From assembly GCA_017936245.1 (NCBI GenBank), contig JAGBFY010000421.1, positions 1 through 14,849 of the forward strand: a stretch of DNA of 14,849 bases. The letters are read 5' to 3'. A program made the translations under genes and the position numbers. Shown in pieces: positions 1 through 7,783 of this stretch (its first letter is position 1; every line of letters starts with the position of its first letter). Source of the stretch: Kiritimatiellia bacterium (lineage in GTDB: Bacteria; Verrucomicrobiota; Kiritimatiellia; RFP12; UBA1067). Below the pieces are notes generated by a model. The model saw only the letters and a list, made by a program, of their open reading frames with translations, was not told where the DNA came from and did not search any database.

Positions 1-521
1 CCGACCGTGCGGTGGTCGACATGGTAATCGCAGTCGCGGTGCGTGATGATGATATCCGGCTCGAACTCCTGTATCTTGCGGGCAACCAACTCACGCGCCT
101 CGAAATCGTTCGGCACACGCGCATCGCCGTATCCGTAGATGTCATAGCTGTCGAGGCCGAACACCTTTGCCGCATTCAGCGTCTCCTGCCGCCGCACGGC
201 CGCAGTCTTTTCACGGCTGTAGATGTGATGTCCGATGTCGCCGTTGCAGACGGCGACGAACTTCACCCTCGCCCCTTTGGCGACAAGCTTCGCCGCCGTA
301 CAGCCGCAGACAATGTCCGCATCGTCCGGATGGGCGCCGATTATCATGACGCGCTGCGGTCCCGGCGTGCGAGGAATCGATTCGATAACCGGCGGACACG
401 CCGCGACGAACGTCCTGCCGCGCACCTTGTTGAGTTCTCTCGCCGCCTCGGACTTGCAGACCATGCCGGCAAACGAAAAAAGCCCGAGCCTCACCAGAAA
501 CGCTCTCCTGTTGACTGCCAT
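1..521 (-). CDS. PIG-L family deacetylase, Tat-exported, 3' end outside window
   Basis: This is the first 173 codons of a PIG-L (LmbE-like) zinc-dependent de-N-acetylase; the C-terminus lies beyond the left window edge. Seen directly: a twin-arginine leader (NRRAFL, residues 4-9, then a hydrophobic stretch), the AHPDD metal-binding motif at residues 63-67, and a second metal motif, HRDCDYHVDH, at 161-170. These are the two hallmark blocks of the family. The start is supported by AAGGA 9 bases before the ATG. The gene lies 58 bases after the Gfo/Idh/MocA gene on the same strand and is the last visible gene of the minus-strand cluster. Family members remove N-acetyl groups from GlcNAc-type sugars; the substrate here is unknown. 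The leader implies action outside the cytoplasm. A second, broken PIG-L gene opens the same cluster near 10570. Confidence 0.9.
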   Translation of the reverse strand, partial: MAVNRRAFLVRLGLFSFAGMVCKSEAARELNKVRGRTFVAACPPVIESIPRTPGPQRVMIIGAHPDDADIVCGCTAAKLVAKGARVKFVAVCNGDIGHHIYSREKTAAVRRQETLNAAKVFGLDSYDIYGYGDARVPNDFEARELVARKIQEFEPDIIITHRDCDYHVDHRTV

Positions 522-579
522 TTTCTGTATTCCTTTCTTTTTTGTCTTTTGTTCAGATAACATGCATCGGATGGGGCAT

Positions 580-2037
580 TCAGACTCCAAGACCCCAGCC
601 GTTGCGGTATTCGACCGCCAAGAAGCGGTTCGCCTCGTCCGCATACGCGCCGGTGAACTTCTCCGACTTCGGATCCCACCTAAGTGACTTCAACTGCATC
701 CTCGCACAGATGTTGGCGATATGCGCGATCGTTATCGTGCGGTGTCCCATCTCGCAGGTCGATGCAACCTGGCGGTTTTCGAATATGCCGTCAAGGAAGT
801 CGGACTCGTGGAACTTCGAGCCGTCATGGCCCTCATTCGGTCGGTCGAGCTTGATGTCCTTGTCCGTGAGATCAGACTCCTTGAAATTCTTCAGAGAATC
901 GGGCAGCTTGCCCTGCCCCGCATAGCTGCCGACATCGCCCTTCTCGCAGTGGAATATCGTCTGGCGCGGCCAGCCGTTCTCCTTGTCGATCTTACGCACA
1001 TGGCAGCGGACGCCATTCCCGTAAACTATGTCGAATCTAAACTCAGAGGGCCAGGAAAAGACATCTCGGTCGGAGCCTGTCGCGTAGTCACTCTCCATGT
1101 TCTCTATCGCAACAGGTCCGGTGAACTGCGTGCCCAGACCGCGCTGGAGCTGGTCAAACTCGTGCGCCCCGAAGTCAGCTATCATGCCGTTGCCGTAGCG
1201 GCTGTTGAAGCGCCAGCATGTCGGGTCGTGGATGGACGGTATGTAGGCGTTGTCCTCCCAGTGACGGGCCGGACCCTGCCACATGTTCCACGCCTCTTCC
1301 GAAAAATATCGCGGCAGCGGGGCGCGAGCCGCGCTGCGGCCGTGCCCGATCCAGTGATCGCAGGCCGATATGCATATCGTCGCACCATTGATCTTACCTG
1401 CGTAGCCGTTGAGGACAATCTCCTCGGACAGACGGAACTTCGGGTTCGTGGCGCCTTGGTTGCCGACCTGGAACGTGACGCCCGTCTCCTTGGCGACGCG
1501 AACCATCTCCTGCCCTTCGGCAACCGAGAGCGACATCGGCTTCTGGCAGAATACGTGCTTGCCAGCTTTCATCGCGGCAATCGACATTATAGCATGCCAA
1601 TGGTCAGGCGTACAAATCGCGACAGCGTCGATCGTAGGATCGTCGATGACGTCGCGCCAGTCCGTGACGACGCGGCAATCCGTGTTGCCGTACTTCCTGT
1701 TTACCATGTCGCGGATCACGCACCAGCCGCAGACGCCCTTGCCGTAGATACCGTCGCGATTCTCGAAGCCTTCCGCCCCGAAATCCGAACCGCGCGCGCC
1801 GTAGAAGTAGTCCGGCGCCAGCTCTATGACATCGCACACCGTGGTCACGCGGCAGCGAGAGTCCTGCAAGAAGCCTGGCACGTTCGTGCCCTTGGCTATC
1901 GTTCCGCATCCGATTATGGCCACGTTCACCTTGCCGTTCGCGGAAACGCGACGCACGCCGCCCCGCGTGGCACAGCCTCCAATGAAGAACGGAACAGCCG
2001 CGGCTCCGCCCAGAAAGCATCTTCTCGTCATGCCCAT
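580..2037 (-). CDS. Gfo/Idh/MocA family oxidoreductase with Tat-lipoprotein leader
   Basis: A 485-residue NAD(P)-dependent sugar oxidoreductase. Seen: an RR-motif leader (TRRCFL, residues 4-9) followed by a lipobox-like IGGC ending at Cys22; a Rossmann GCGTIA motif (43-48); TPDHWH (143-148); CQKPM (164-168), the family's EKP-type motif with Gln in place of Glu; and GNQ at 192-194. Length fits the long, exported subgroup common in PVC bacteria. GAGG lies about 9 bases before the chosen ATG. It begins 25 bases after the DUF1080 gene and ends 58 bases before the PIG-L gene, so the three probably form one transcript. Related proteins next to DUF1080 oxidise the C3 hydroxyl of a glycoside to the 3-keto form, which the partner then cleaves. 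That role is inferred from context. A Tat leader fits export of a folded enzyme with bound NAD. Confidence 0.94.
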   Translation of the reverse strand: MGMTRRCFLGGAAAVPFFIGGCATRGGVRRVSANGKVNVAIIGCGTIAKGTNVPGFLQDSRCRVTTVCDVIELAPDYFYGARGSDFGAEGFENRDGIYGKGVCGWCVIRDMVNRKYGNTDCRVVTDWRDVIDDPTIDAVAICTPDHWHAIMSIAAMKAGKHVFCQKPMSLSVAEGQEMVRVAKETGVTFQVGNQGATNPKFRLSEEIVLNGYAGKINGATICISACDHWIGHGRSAARAPLPRYFSEEAWNMWQGPARHWEDNAYIPSIHDPTCWRFNSRYGNGMIADFGAHEFDQLQRGLGTQFTGPVAIENMESDYATGSDRDVFSWPSEFRFDIVYGNGVRCHVRKIDKENGWPRQTIFHCEKGDVGSYAGQGKLPDSLKNFKESDLTDKDIKLDRPNEGHDGSKFHESDFLDGIFENRQVASTCEMGHRTITIAHIANICARMQLKSLRWDPKSEKFTGAYADEANRFLAVEYRNGWGLGV

Positions 2038-2062
2038 TGTCTTTTCCTCTTTCGTTTATAAA

Positions 2063-3259
2063 TTAAAACGCGGGACTTACGTTCCGTAACGGTACACGGC
2101 AGGGGTCTTCGCCCTCACCGACACGCCTTTCTATGAAACCATCACGGAAAATCGCATTACCTGTGCCCTTTCTGCAAAGGAAATTTACCCGTACACGAGA
2201 AATGGGCTTTTTAGGCACATATACAGCAAGAGCCTTTTCCCAATCGTGAGTGCCTTGACTGAAATCGGCCCTGAGTGCCCACTTCACCGTGCCATCCGTA
2301 TGCCAAATATCGGCATGGACGCAGTAGTCGGAACATTGAACATTTTCACCCTTGCTCCAGCCTCCGATTACAAGAGGCGTACAATCGGGCTTTTCATAAA
2401 CAACATCTGCTATAAGTCCTTGAGACATTACTTTTGGCAATGGCTCAAGTGTCACTCTACGGAATTCAATGCCATGACCTTCACTCTGAAGTTGGATTCT
2501 GCCGCCTGTAGGAGTTACATTACATGCCTGCACTACAGTAATGCCATTGAAGATATGCTCAACCTTATCCCCATCACAAATCAATACGCACGTATTCCAT
2601 TGTCCTTCTTTTTTCTCAGGATACACTTCCGGCGTTTCGTGCTTGAAACCTCCCTGCGGCTTTGGCGGACGATACCTGTTGTTTATTCTGCCTGACCCCT
2701 TAAGATGAACAATTGCTGCATCTTTCTTTGCATATGGATCTGACTGCCAGCGACCTTGCGAATCCACAATTCCCGAACAAGAAAAAGGACTGTTCTTCTT
2801 GTTTTCAGAGTTTTCAACAATCAAAAGGTCTCCTGTACGACTCTTTATCACATTATATTCCAAACAACGCATCCAAATACCAAGCCATCCGCCATCATCA
2901 CCGATAGAGTGATAAAGTATCCCGCTATCAGGAGATTTACCGATTTGATTTCCATATTCGCCGCCACTCCAGCGGTATTCAACCGTTAACTTATAATTTT
3001 TATAGGCCTTTTCGGTTGTGATGCAACCAAACTCTTCTCCTGTAACGCGAATTTTTCCGTCCACTACGGAAAACACACCTTTAGGATCGCAATTCTTTCC
3101 CCGCCTGTGAATGAATTTATACCAATTGGTTAAATCCCTACCGTTAAACAACTCGATTTTTTGAGTAGGTTCTTCTGGGATCGGATCTTGAGAGGCAATG
3201 CAAAATACCGCCGTACCAAGCACCAATGCCGCAACAATTAGACGTGATTCTATTCTCAT
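2063..3259 (-). CDS. DUF1080 / 3-keto-disaccharide hydrolase-type protein with extra C-terminal domain
   Basis: A 398-residue secreted protein with a short Sec-type signal peptide (about residues 1-22). The DUF1080 concanavalin-like domain spans about 35-275, with characteristic blocks IELFNGRDLTNW (35-46), DSGILYH (111-117) and LQSEGHGIEFRRVTLEPL (257-274). Residues 276-398 are additional: a beta-rich segment with a GTHDWEKA block (336-343) and a PISRVRVNF strand. It resembles the carbohydrate-binding-like sandwiches appended to large PVC glycan proteins; that assignment is by pattern only. DUF1080 proteins act on 3-keto-glycosides, by hydrolysis or elimination, which matches the Gfo/Idh/MocA gene that follows 25 bases later. 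The gene is much AT-richer than its neighbours (22 of 60 bases are G or C at 2821-2880). It has a possible promoter of its own at 3292-3297, so it may have been acquired separately. Confidence 0.9.
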   Translation of the reverse strand: MRIESRLIVAALVLGTAVFCIASQDPIPEEPTQKIELFNGRDLTNWYKFIHRRGKNCDPKGVFSVVDGKIRVTGEEFGCITTEKAYKNYKLTVEYRWSGGEYGNQIGKSPDSGILYHSIGDDGGWLGIWMRCLEYNVIKSRTGDLLIVENSENKKNSPFSCSGIVDSQGRWQSDPYAKKDAAIVHLKGSGRINNRYRPPKPQGGFKHETPEVYPEKKEGQWNTCVLICDGDKVEHIFNGITVVQACNVTPTGGRIQLQSEGHGIEFRRVTLEPLPKVMSQGLIADVVYEKPDCTPLVIGGWSKGENVQCSDYCVHADIWHTDGTVKWALRADFSQGTHDWEKALAVYVPKKPISRVRVNFLCRKGTGNAIFRDGFIERRVGEGEDPCRVPLRNVSPAF

Positions 3260-3291
3260 TTCTGTTCCTCGTTATCCGTAAACTGTCAGTT

Positions 3292-3297
3292 ATTATA
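3292..3297 (-). promoter_or_regulatory. Candidate -10 box upstream of the DUF1080 gene
   Basis: The minus strand reads a perfect TATAAT, 32 bases upstream of the DUF1080 start codon. No good -35 hexamer is visible at 16-18 bases. It would give this gene a second, internal promoter within the cluster. The surrounding DNA is AT-rich, so a chance match is possible. Confidence 0.35.
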
Positions 3298-3337
3298 CAT
3301 GCATTTAATAGATCTTCCGTATCAGATTTAAAATTGA

Positions 3338-3639
3338 TCAACGCACCATGACCGAAAATCCTGATCTTTTGTATACAATGTTTCCGTCTTTTACGAAAAG
3401 CCTTCCATAATTATCCTTTTCTCATTGATAAAAATCTGCCATTTGGATAGATTTGCACTACCTTGCGAATTGACAATGTTCGCATCTATACTCTGCACAG
3501 ATTCTCCATTCCAGGCAATATCAATCTTGCCGTCTTCGGCAAATTTGACATTCTTTAATGTACCCATTCCGTTCTCGCCTATCTTCAATGATCTGATTTC
3601 AATCTTTGCGCCGTGCACTTTCAGTGTCTGTCCCCGCAA
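3338..3639 (-). pseudogene. Decayed or frameshifted C-terminal fragment of a secreted protein
   Basis: Downstream of the rhamnosidase a frame runs on the minus strand from about 3639 (only a TTG is available as start) to a stop at 3391. It overlaps the rhamnosidase end by 19 bases. Its reading includes GTLKNVKFAEDGKIDIAW and SANLSKWQIFINEK. In the adjacent frame the next residues are DNYGRLFVKDGNIVYKRSGF, ending with SVMVR and a TGA at 3338. One extra A in the AAAA run at 3416-3419 would join the two pieces. The joined text resembles the C-terminal tails (NLSxW...VNG...YxxGxxxV) I associate with Kiritimatiellota LamG or beta-repeat secreted proteins. I infer a leftover 3' end of a lost gene. 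An alternative is that one missing T at 3636-3639 cut it off the rhamnosidase tail. The fragment is not convincing as an intact gene. Confidence 0.5.
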
Positions 3640-5825
3640 AATTCCTTGACTTCAATTCCTTCCGGAACTTCATAGGAGAAGACTGGCTTGCCGTTGATGG
3701 TTTTCCAGCCGGCGCGTATCTCGCCAAACGGTGTCTTGTGCGTAACGAAAAACGACTCCACTCCTTCAAGGATATGCGGTCTGAACACAACCTTCCTAAA
3801 ACCAGGCTCTATCGGCACGATTCCCGCCACATATTCGTACGCCCAGGCGGAGAGGTCTCCGAACATGATGTGGTTGTGCGACGACTCGTCGCCATCCCAG
3901 GTTTCCCGAAGCGTTCCATCGCCAAACTGGAGCCAGTGCGCCCAGCCGGGAACTTCCGGCTGCACAAACATCCTAAAGGCATCGTCCGCATATCCGTATT
4001 CCGCGAGAACACGAGGCACCCATTTTGCACCGAGAATCCCGAAGTACGCCTTGTGTTTCCCTTTGCGCACAGCCTCGACAAGCTTCTTCGCCACCTTCGT
4101 CTCTTCGCCGTCCGCGCAAAGCCCCTTGAAATAGAGAGGTGCGGCAAGTTCCGTCAGCCGTCCTTCCGCATACATTCCGTCACCCTTGTAGAACGCCGCA
4201 TTGAATGACGCCTTTATCTTTTCTGCGGCGGCAGTCCGTTCCGCTGCGTACTCCCTCTCGCCGAAGCGCTCCGCCCAGAACGCAAGCCTGCGGTTGAACT
4301 GATAGACGTATGCGCTGTCCGTGAGACGAATGGGGGTGCCGCGCCTGTCCTCCCACCATCTGCACCAGTCGCCAAGGCCGTATGCGTAGAGCCCATCCTT
4401 GTCCGCCTTTGCCGACATGTACGCGAGATAGCGTTTCATCGCCTGATAAGCCTCTCTCGCGGGTGCATCGTCGCCGTAGAACCGGTATATCTGCCATGGA
4501 ATTTCAAAAAGGATTGCGTCCCACGCAGGACCGCTCCCCCAGAAGAACCCAAACTTGGGCGTACACGGCAATATGCACGGAACAGCGCCATTCTTACGCT
4601 GTGCGTCAAGCATCATACGCAGGAAATGGACATACGAATCCTTTGCATCAAAGTTCCACAAACCCGTTTCCATCGCCAACTGCGCATCTCCAGTCCAACC
4701 GTTCTTCTCACGGTGAGGGCAGTCGGTGGGAATGCCCACGAAGTTGGAGAGATAGCTTCTCTCTGTCGAGGCCTGAAGCGCTGTGAAAGTCCTGTCGGTC
4801 GTTTCTAGCGTGCCCGCCCTCTTAAATGCCGAATGGACAAACCGCGCCTTTATGGACTTTAGCCGCGCCTTTCCGCTGAATTCGACTTGAACATACCGAA
4901 AACCATGATACGTAAATCTCGGATGCCACTTCTCGCCGCCTTCACGTCCCGCGAGAATGTACTCGTCGTGCTGAACCGGACGCCGTTCGCCCTCTCCCTT
5001 CGTATGCTTGTGCATCTTGCCGAGAAGAACGTTGTGTCTGCTGATCGACTCGTCATAGTCCAACATCACCTTCGCGCCGGCCTCGCCCTCGACCTCTATT
5101 TCGCACCACCCGGCGATGTTCGCACCGAAATCGTACACGTCCGTTTCCCGTGGCGTCAGCAAAACGCGCTTCGGCTCGAACAACTCACACTCGCGGCATG
5201 GAACAGCGTCCTCTGCGCTGACTTCACCCCACGGCTCATATTTTTCAACCTTCGCAGGCCGCTTGTTGACGCGCTTGCCTTCCATGCGAGCATCGTACCA
5301 CTCACCGTTGCGGAGCGAGTTGAACACAATCGGCGAATCGTATGCAAACCATGAGCCATCCGTCACAAAGAGGGGTTTCCCGTCGCACTTCATTTCGCCA
5401 CGAATCTTCGGGCATCCTATCCACGGTGCATTTTGAAACCCCCACGCACAAATCGTAAAGGTGTTCTGCCATCCGTTTCCAAGCGTCACTTCAAGAGCAT
5501 TGTCGCCAGCCTTCAGCTTGTCTGTCAAATCGAAAGTCAGCGAAGAATTGCGCATGTCTGGCTGGCACGTCACGGGGGCAAGAACGTCACACCCGACCTT
5601 CTCGCCATTGACTATCACCTCGCACCATCCGGCGACGGCAACCGTGAACACGGCTTTCTTTGGCTTCTCGTCAAGTGTGAATTCCTTGACGAGAACAGGT
5701 GCGGGCTTCTCCGGCGCGGCAGTGTCGCCCGATATCCACCTTGGCGTTGCATCCGCAGACACCGTAAGGGATGCGCACGCAAAGGCGCAGCCAACACTAA
5801 CAATCCTCTTGTAAAGCGTCATCAT
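3621..5825 (-). CDS. Secreted alpha-L-rhamnosidase, GH78
   Basis: A 734-residue glycoside hydrolase that removes terminal alpha-L-rhamnose. Seen: a Sec signal peptide (about residues 1-25); an N-terminal beta-sandwich (about 30-200) with WCEVIVNGEKVG (67-78); the linker block YDFGANIAGW (231-240); the family hallmark IPTDCPHREKNGWTGDAQ (365-382) at the start of the (alpha/alpha)6 barrel, containing the proposed general acid Asp; and LRETWDGDESSHNHIMFGD (639-657), with Glu641 as likely base and the conserved SHNHxMFG stretch. Length is on the short side for GH78 but all domains are present. GAGGATAGG precedes the tandem ATG start. It follows the LamG gene by 51 bases on the same strand. The C-terminus ends abruptly (CGDRH), and a coherent reading continues in the -1 frame, so the last residues may be affected by a one-base indel. 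Confidence 0.96.
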   Translation of the reverse strand: MMTLYKRIVSVGCAFACASLTVSADATPRWISGDTAAPEKPAPVLVKEFTLDEKPKKAVFTVAVAGWCEVIVNGEKVGCDVLAPVTCQPDMRNSSLTFDLTDKLKAGDNALEVTLGNGWQNTFTICAWGFQNAPWIGCPKIRGEMKCDGKPLFVTDGSWFAYDSPIVFNSLRNGEWYDARMEGKRVNKRPAKVEKYEPWGEVSAEDAVPCRECELFEPKRVLLTPRETDVYDFGANIAGWCEIEVEGEAGAKVMLDYDESISRHNVLLGKMHKHTKGEGERRPVQHDEYILAGREGGEKWHPRFTYHGFRYVQVEFSGKARLKSIKARFVHSAFKRAGTLETTDRTFTALQASTERSYLSNFVGIPTDCPHREKNGWTGDAQLAMETGLWNFDAKDSYVHFLRMMLDAQRKNGAVPCILPCTPKFGFFWGSGPAWDAILFEIPWQIYRFYGDDAPAREAYQAMKRYLAYMSAKADKDGLYAYGLGDWCRWWEDRRGTPIRLTDSAYVYQFNRRLAFWAERFGEREYAAERTAAAEKIKASFNAAFYKGDGMYAEGRLTELAAPLYFKGLCADGEETKVAKKLVEAVRKGKHKAYFGILGAKWVPRVLAEYGYADDAFRMFVQPEVPGWAHWLQFGDGTLRETWDGDESSHNHIMFGDLSAWAYEYVAGIVPIEPGFRKVVFRPHILEGVESFFVTHKTPFGEIRAGWKTINGKPVFSYEVPEGIEVKEFCGDRH

Positions 5826-5876
5826 CCTATCCTCATTTCCCGGTCGACCTGTTTTCCGGTTCTACGCATTCTTTGA

Positions 5877-7724
5877 TTACTTTAAGTTAAGCACGAAGCC
5901 TTTCGGATCCTTTTTGACCTCAAAGCGACAACAGTCAATCTCTATCCAGCAATATCTGCCCAAAGCCCCATTTATCTCTTCTGACGGGTCATACCATCGA
6001 GGTGTAGCGTTCTCAATCCGAATCATGTTTTCACCTTCGGAAATATTCTCACCGGGAATAGCCAAAGAGGCGGTTGTCCAAGCACTGTCATTGGGGAATA
6101 CAAGATTTCCACATGTGACTCCATTCACGATAACGCGATAGACGAGATTGGGCATATCCGACACCCAGCGAGATTCAGTCTGCGGTCTCCCACGCAAATC
6201 AAAGCGGACGGACTTCATTGAAGCGGCATAGTCCGCAGGTATCGTAAAGTGGAATGTGAGGTTCGTATTGCTGACCTTGGGTCCCGCATGCAAAATTGTC
6301 TTTAAGTTCGCGACAAGGTTGGTGTCGCTAAGATAGAAGTTCTTTTCGCCACGTTGACCTGCTCCTCCGCGAGAAGAATTATCTTCTTCAAGAAGTTGCC
6401 AAGAACCGCCGAATGAAATGCTGTCAATCACGATAGCCGCATCAGATTCGTTTTCCAGCTTAAGGACATTCTCACCTTCAGATAACAACCCCCTGCGCAC
6501 ATGATAACTGACCGTCTTTCCTGGAATAATGTCAACCGCACCGACATTCAAACCATTTATCGACAATATCAGCACCCCTGCGGCAGATTCAGGCGTCGCC
6601 GCAAATAAAAACTTCTCATCCAGCCCAATCTCCGACTTCGCCATGTCAAATTTAACCGAAAGCGACTGTCCTGTGCCAATAGTTGCCAGTGCTGACTGCC
6701 AACCATTCGTGGAATCAGCGTCTACCGTTGGCGAACCCTTTCCTGAGAACTCAAGCGAAGACCCGTTGTGTGTGCCAAGCCTGAACTTCTCCGTACCCGT
6801 TGGGAATATGACCTCTAATGCCTCCGTCTCCGACAAGGCACGATTCCAAACGGCTACGTCACGAATAGAACCGCGAAAATTTCGCCATGTCGTTGAATTA
6901 TAGGCGGCGGCAGTAGACTTAAGATCATAACTGCCAAGCAAACAATTACTCGTATACGACATCTCTGATCGATTAAAATCATATGTCTTGTGAAACAGAC
7001 GGCCTCCCTCACGAATGCAATAAACATCGACCTTGTCATCCTTCTTTGTCACAAGCACATCCGTCCACTTGTTTGTGCAGAGGTTGTAGTACTGATTTGC
7101 CGACATTTCGGTCTGTTTTGTTTCGCTGCTCCCCATCTGAACGGACAAATACCCGTTTGTCGGAGATCCCCGCAGCCAAAGCATGGCACCTCCGCCCGTT
7201 GAACTCCAATTGTTGTAGTAATTGAATACAACCTGAGAATGGCTATCGTTTGCGAGGTTTACGCCTCCATCCGGGCGAAACCGGAGATAAAACGCCCATC
7301 CGGTGGCATCATTCGGTTTTTCTGAGTTGAGAGCAGCCGTGAGGATGAAGGTCTGCTGTTCCAGATAATCCGTCCCGCCATTATCATAGATGGGTTGTGT
7401 GAACTTGAGACACTGATGGAGTCCCAGTGACTTGCAAGTCGCCGGCTCTATCACCTCCTCAATGGAAATCTTCAATCGCCTCTCTGGCTCCGTACTCTGC
7501 GTGAAGGGTTTACCTTTGTGTCCATAGTATGAATCATCACCAACATGCAGTGCATCAATGAAATCGCCCTGGTCTGGATAGCCGTCGTTGTTCTTATCGA
7601 GTGCACCTCGACACCAGAAGTAAGCACCATCGAACGCGCCTGCAGAGAGGATTGCAGGCAGCATCAGAATCGACACGAATGATACGCCTTTGGCGATCAG
7701 GTTTCCACTTGTTTGCTTAATCAT
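5877..7724 (-). CDS. Secreted LamG-domain protein with calcium-loop-like motif and tandem beta-sandwich domains
   Basis: A 615-residue protein of a type seen in PVC gut bacteria; no enzymatic activity is evident. Seen: a signal peptide (about residues 1-28); a D-x-N-x-D-G-x-x-D motif starting at Asp43 and running to Asp54, which resembles an EF-hand or thrombospondin-type Ca-binding loop; a LamG/concanavalin-like domain (about 95-305) ending with the typical RGSIRDVAVWNRALSETEAL (284-303); a beta-rich domain (about 320-445) with GENVLKLENESDAAIVID; and a second similar domain (about 490-605) with SEGENMIRIENATPRWY. Paired SEGEN-type blocks suggest two related sugar-binding sandwiches. The start has GAGGAG about 7 bases upstream. 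It lies between the GH3 and GH78 genes with gaps of about 59 and 51 bases. I infer surface binding of the target glycan. The gene is AT-richer than the GH3 gene. Confidence 0.83.
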   Translation of the reverse strand: MIKQTSGNLIAKGVSFVSILMLPAILSAGAFDGAYFWCRGALDKNNDGYPDQGDFIDALHVGDDSYYGHKGKPFTQSTEPERRLKISIEEVIEPATCKSLGLHQCLKFTQPIYDNGGTDYLEQQTFILTAALNSEKPNDATGWAFYLRFRPDGGVNLANDSHSQVVFNYYNNWSSTGGGAMLWLRGSPTNGYLSVQMGSSETKQTEMSANQYYNLCTNKWTDVLVTKKDDKVDVYCIREGGRLFHKTYDFNRSEMSYTSNCLLGSYDLKSTAAAYNSTTWRNFRGSIRDVAVWNRALSETEALEVIFPTGTEKFRLGTHNGSSLEFSGKGSPTVDADSTNGWQSALATIGTGQSLSVKFDMAKSEIGLDEKFLFAATPESAAGVLILSINGLNVGAVDIIPGKTVSYHVRRGLLSEGENVLKLENESDAAIVIDSISFGGSWQLLEEDNSSRGGAGQRGEKNFYLSDTNLVANLKTILHAGPKVSNTNLTFHFTIPADYAASMKSVRFDLRGRPQTESRWVSDMPNLVYRVIVNGVTCGNLVFPNDSAWTTASLAIPGENISEGENMIRIENATPRWYDPSEEINGALGRYCWIEIDCCRFEVKKDPKGFVLNLK

Positions 7725-7736
7725 GTTTTACTCCTC

Positions 7737-7760
7737 TGTTTATACATCAAATGTTTATAC
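7737..7760 (+). repeat. Short direct repeat (9 bases, period 15) ahead of the LamG gene
   Basis: TGTTTATAC occurs at 7737-7745 and again at 7752-7760, between the GH3 stop and the LamG ribosome-binding site. It may be a local duplication or a protein or RNA contact site. No function is assigned. Confidence 0.4.
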
Positions 7761-7783
7761 GGTAAAGTCTTCATCATCCAACA

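Noticed and set aside
721..2061. Long plus-strand open frame (446 codons) opposite the Gfo/Idh/MocA gene
   Set aside because: Same reason: composition-driven antisense frame with no recognisable motif.
3621..3660. Programmed -1 frameshift at the end of the rhamnosidase
   Set aside because: The TTTT context is not a canonical slippery heptamer and no downstream pseudoknot or stem was seen; an indel or gene remnant is simpler.
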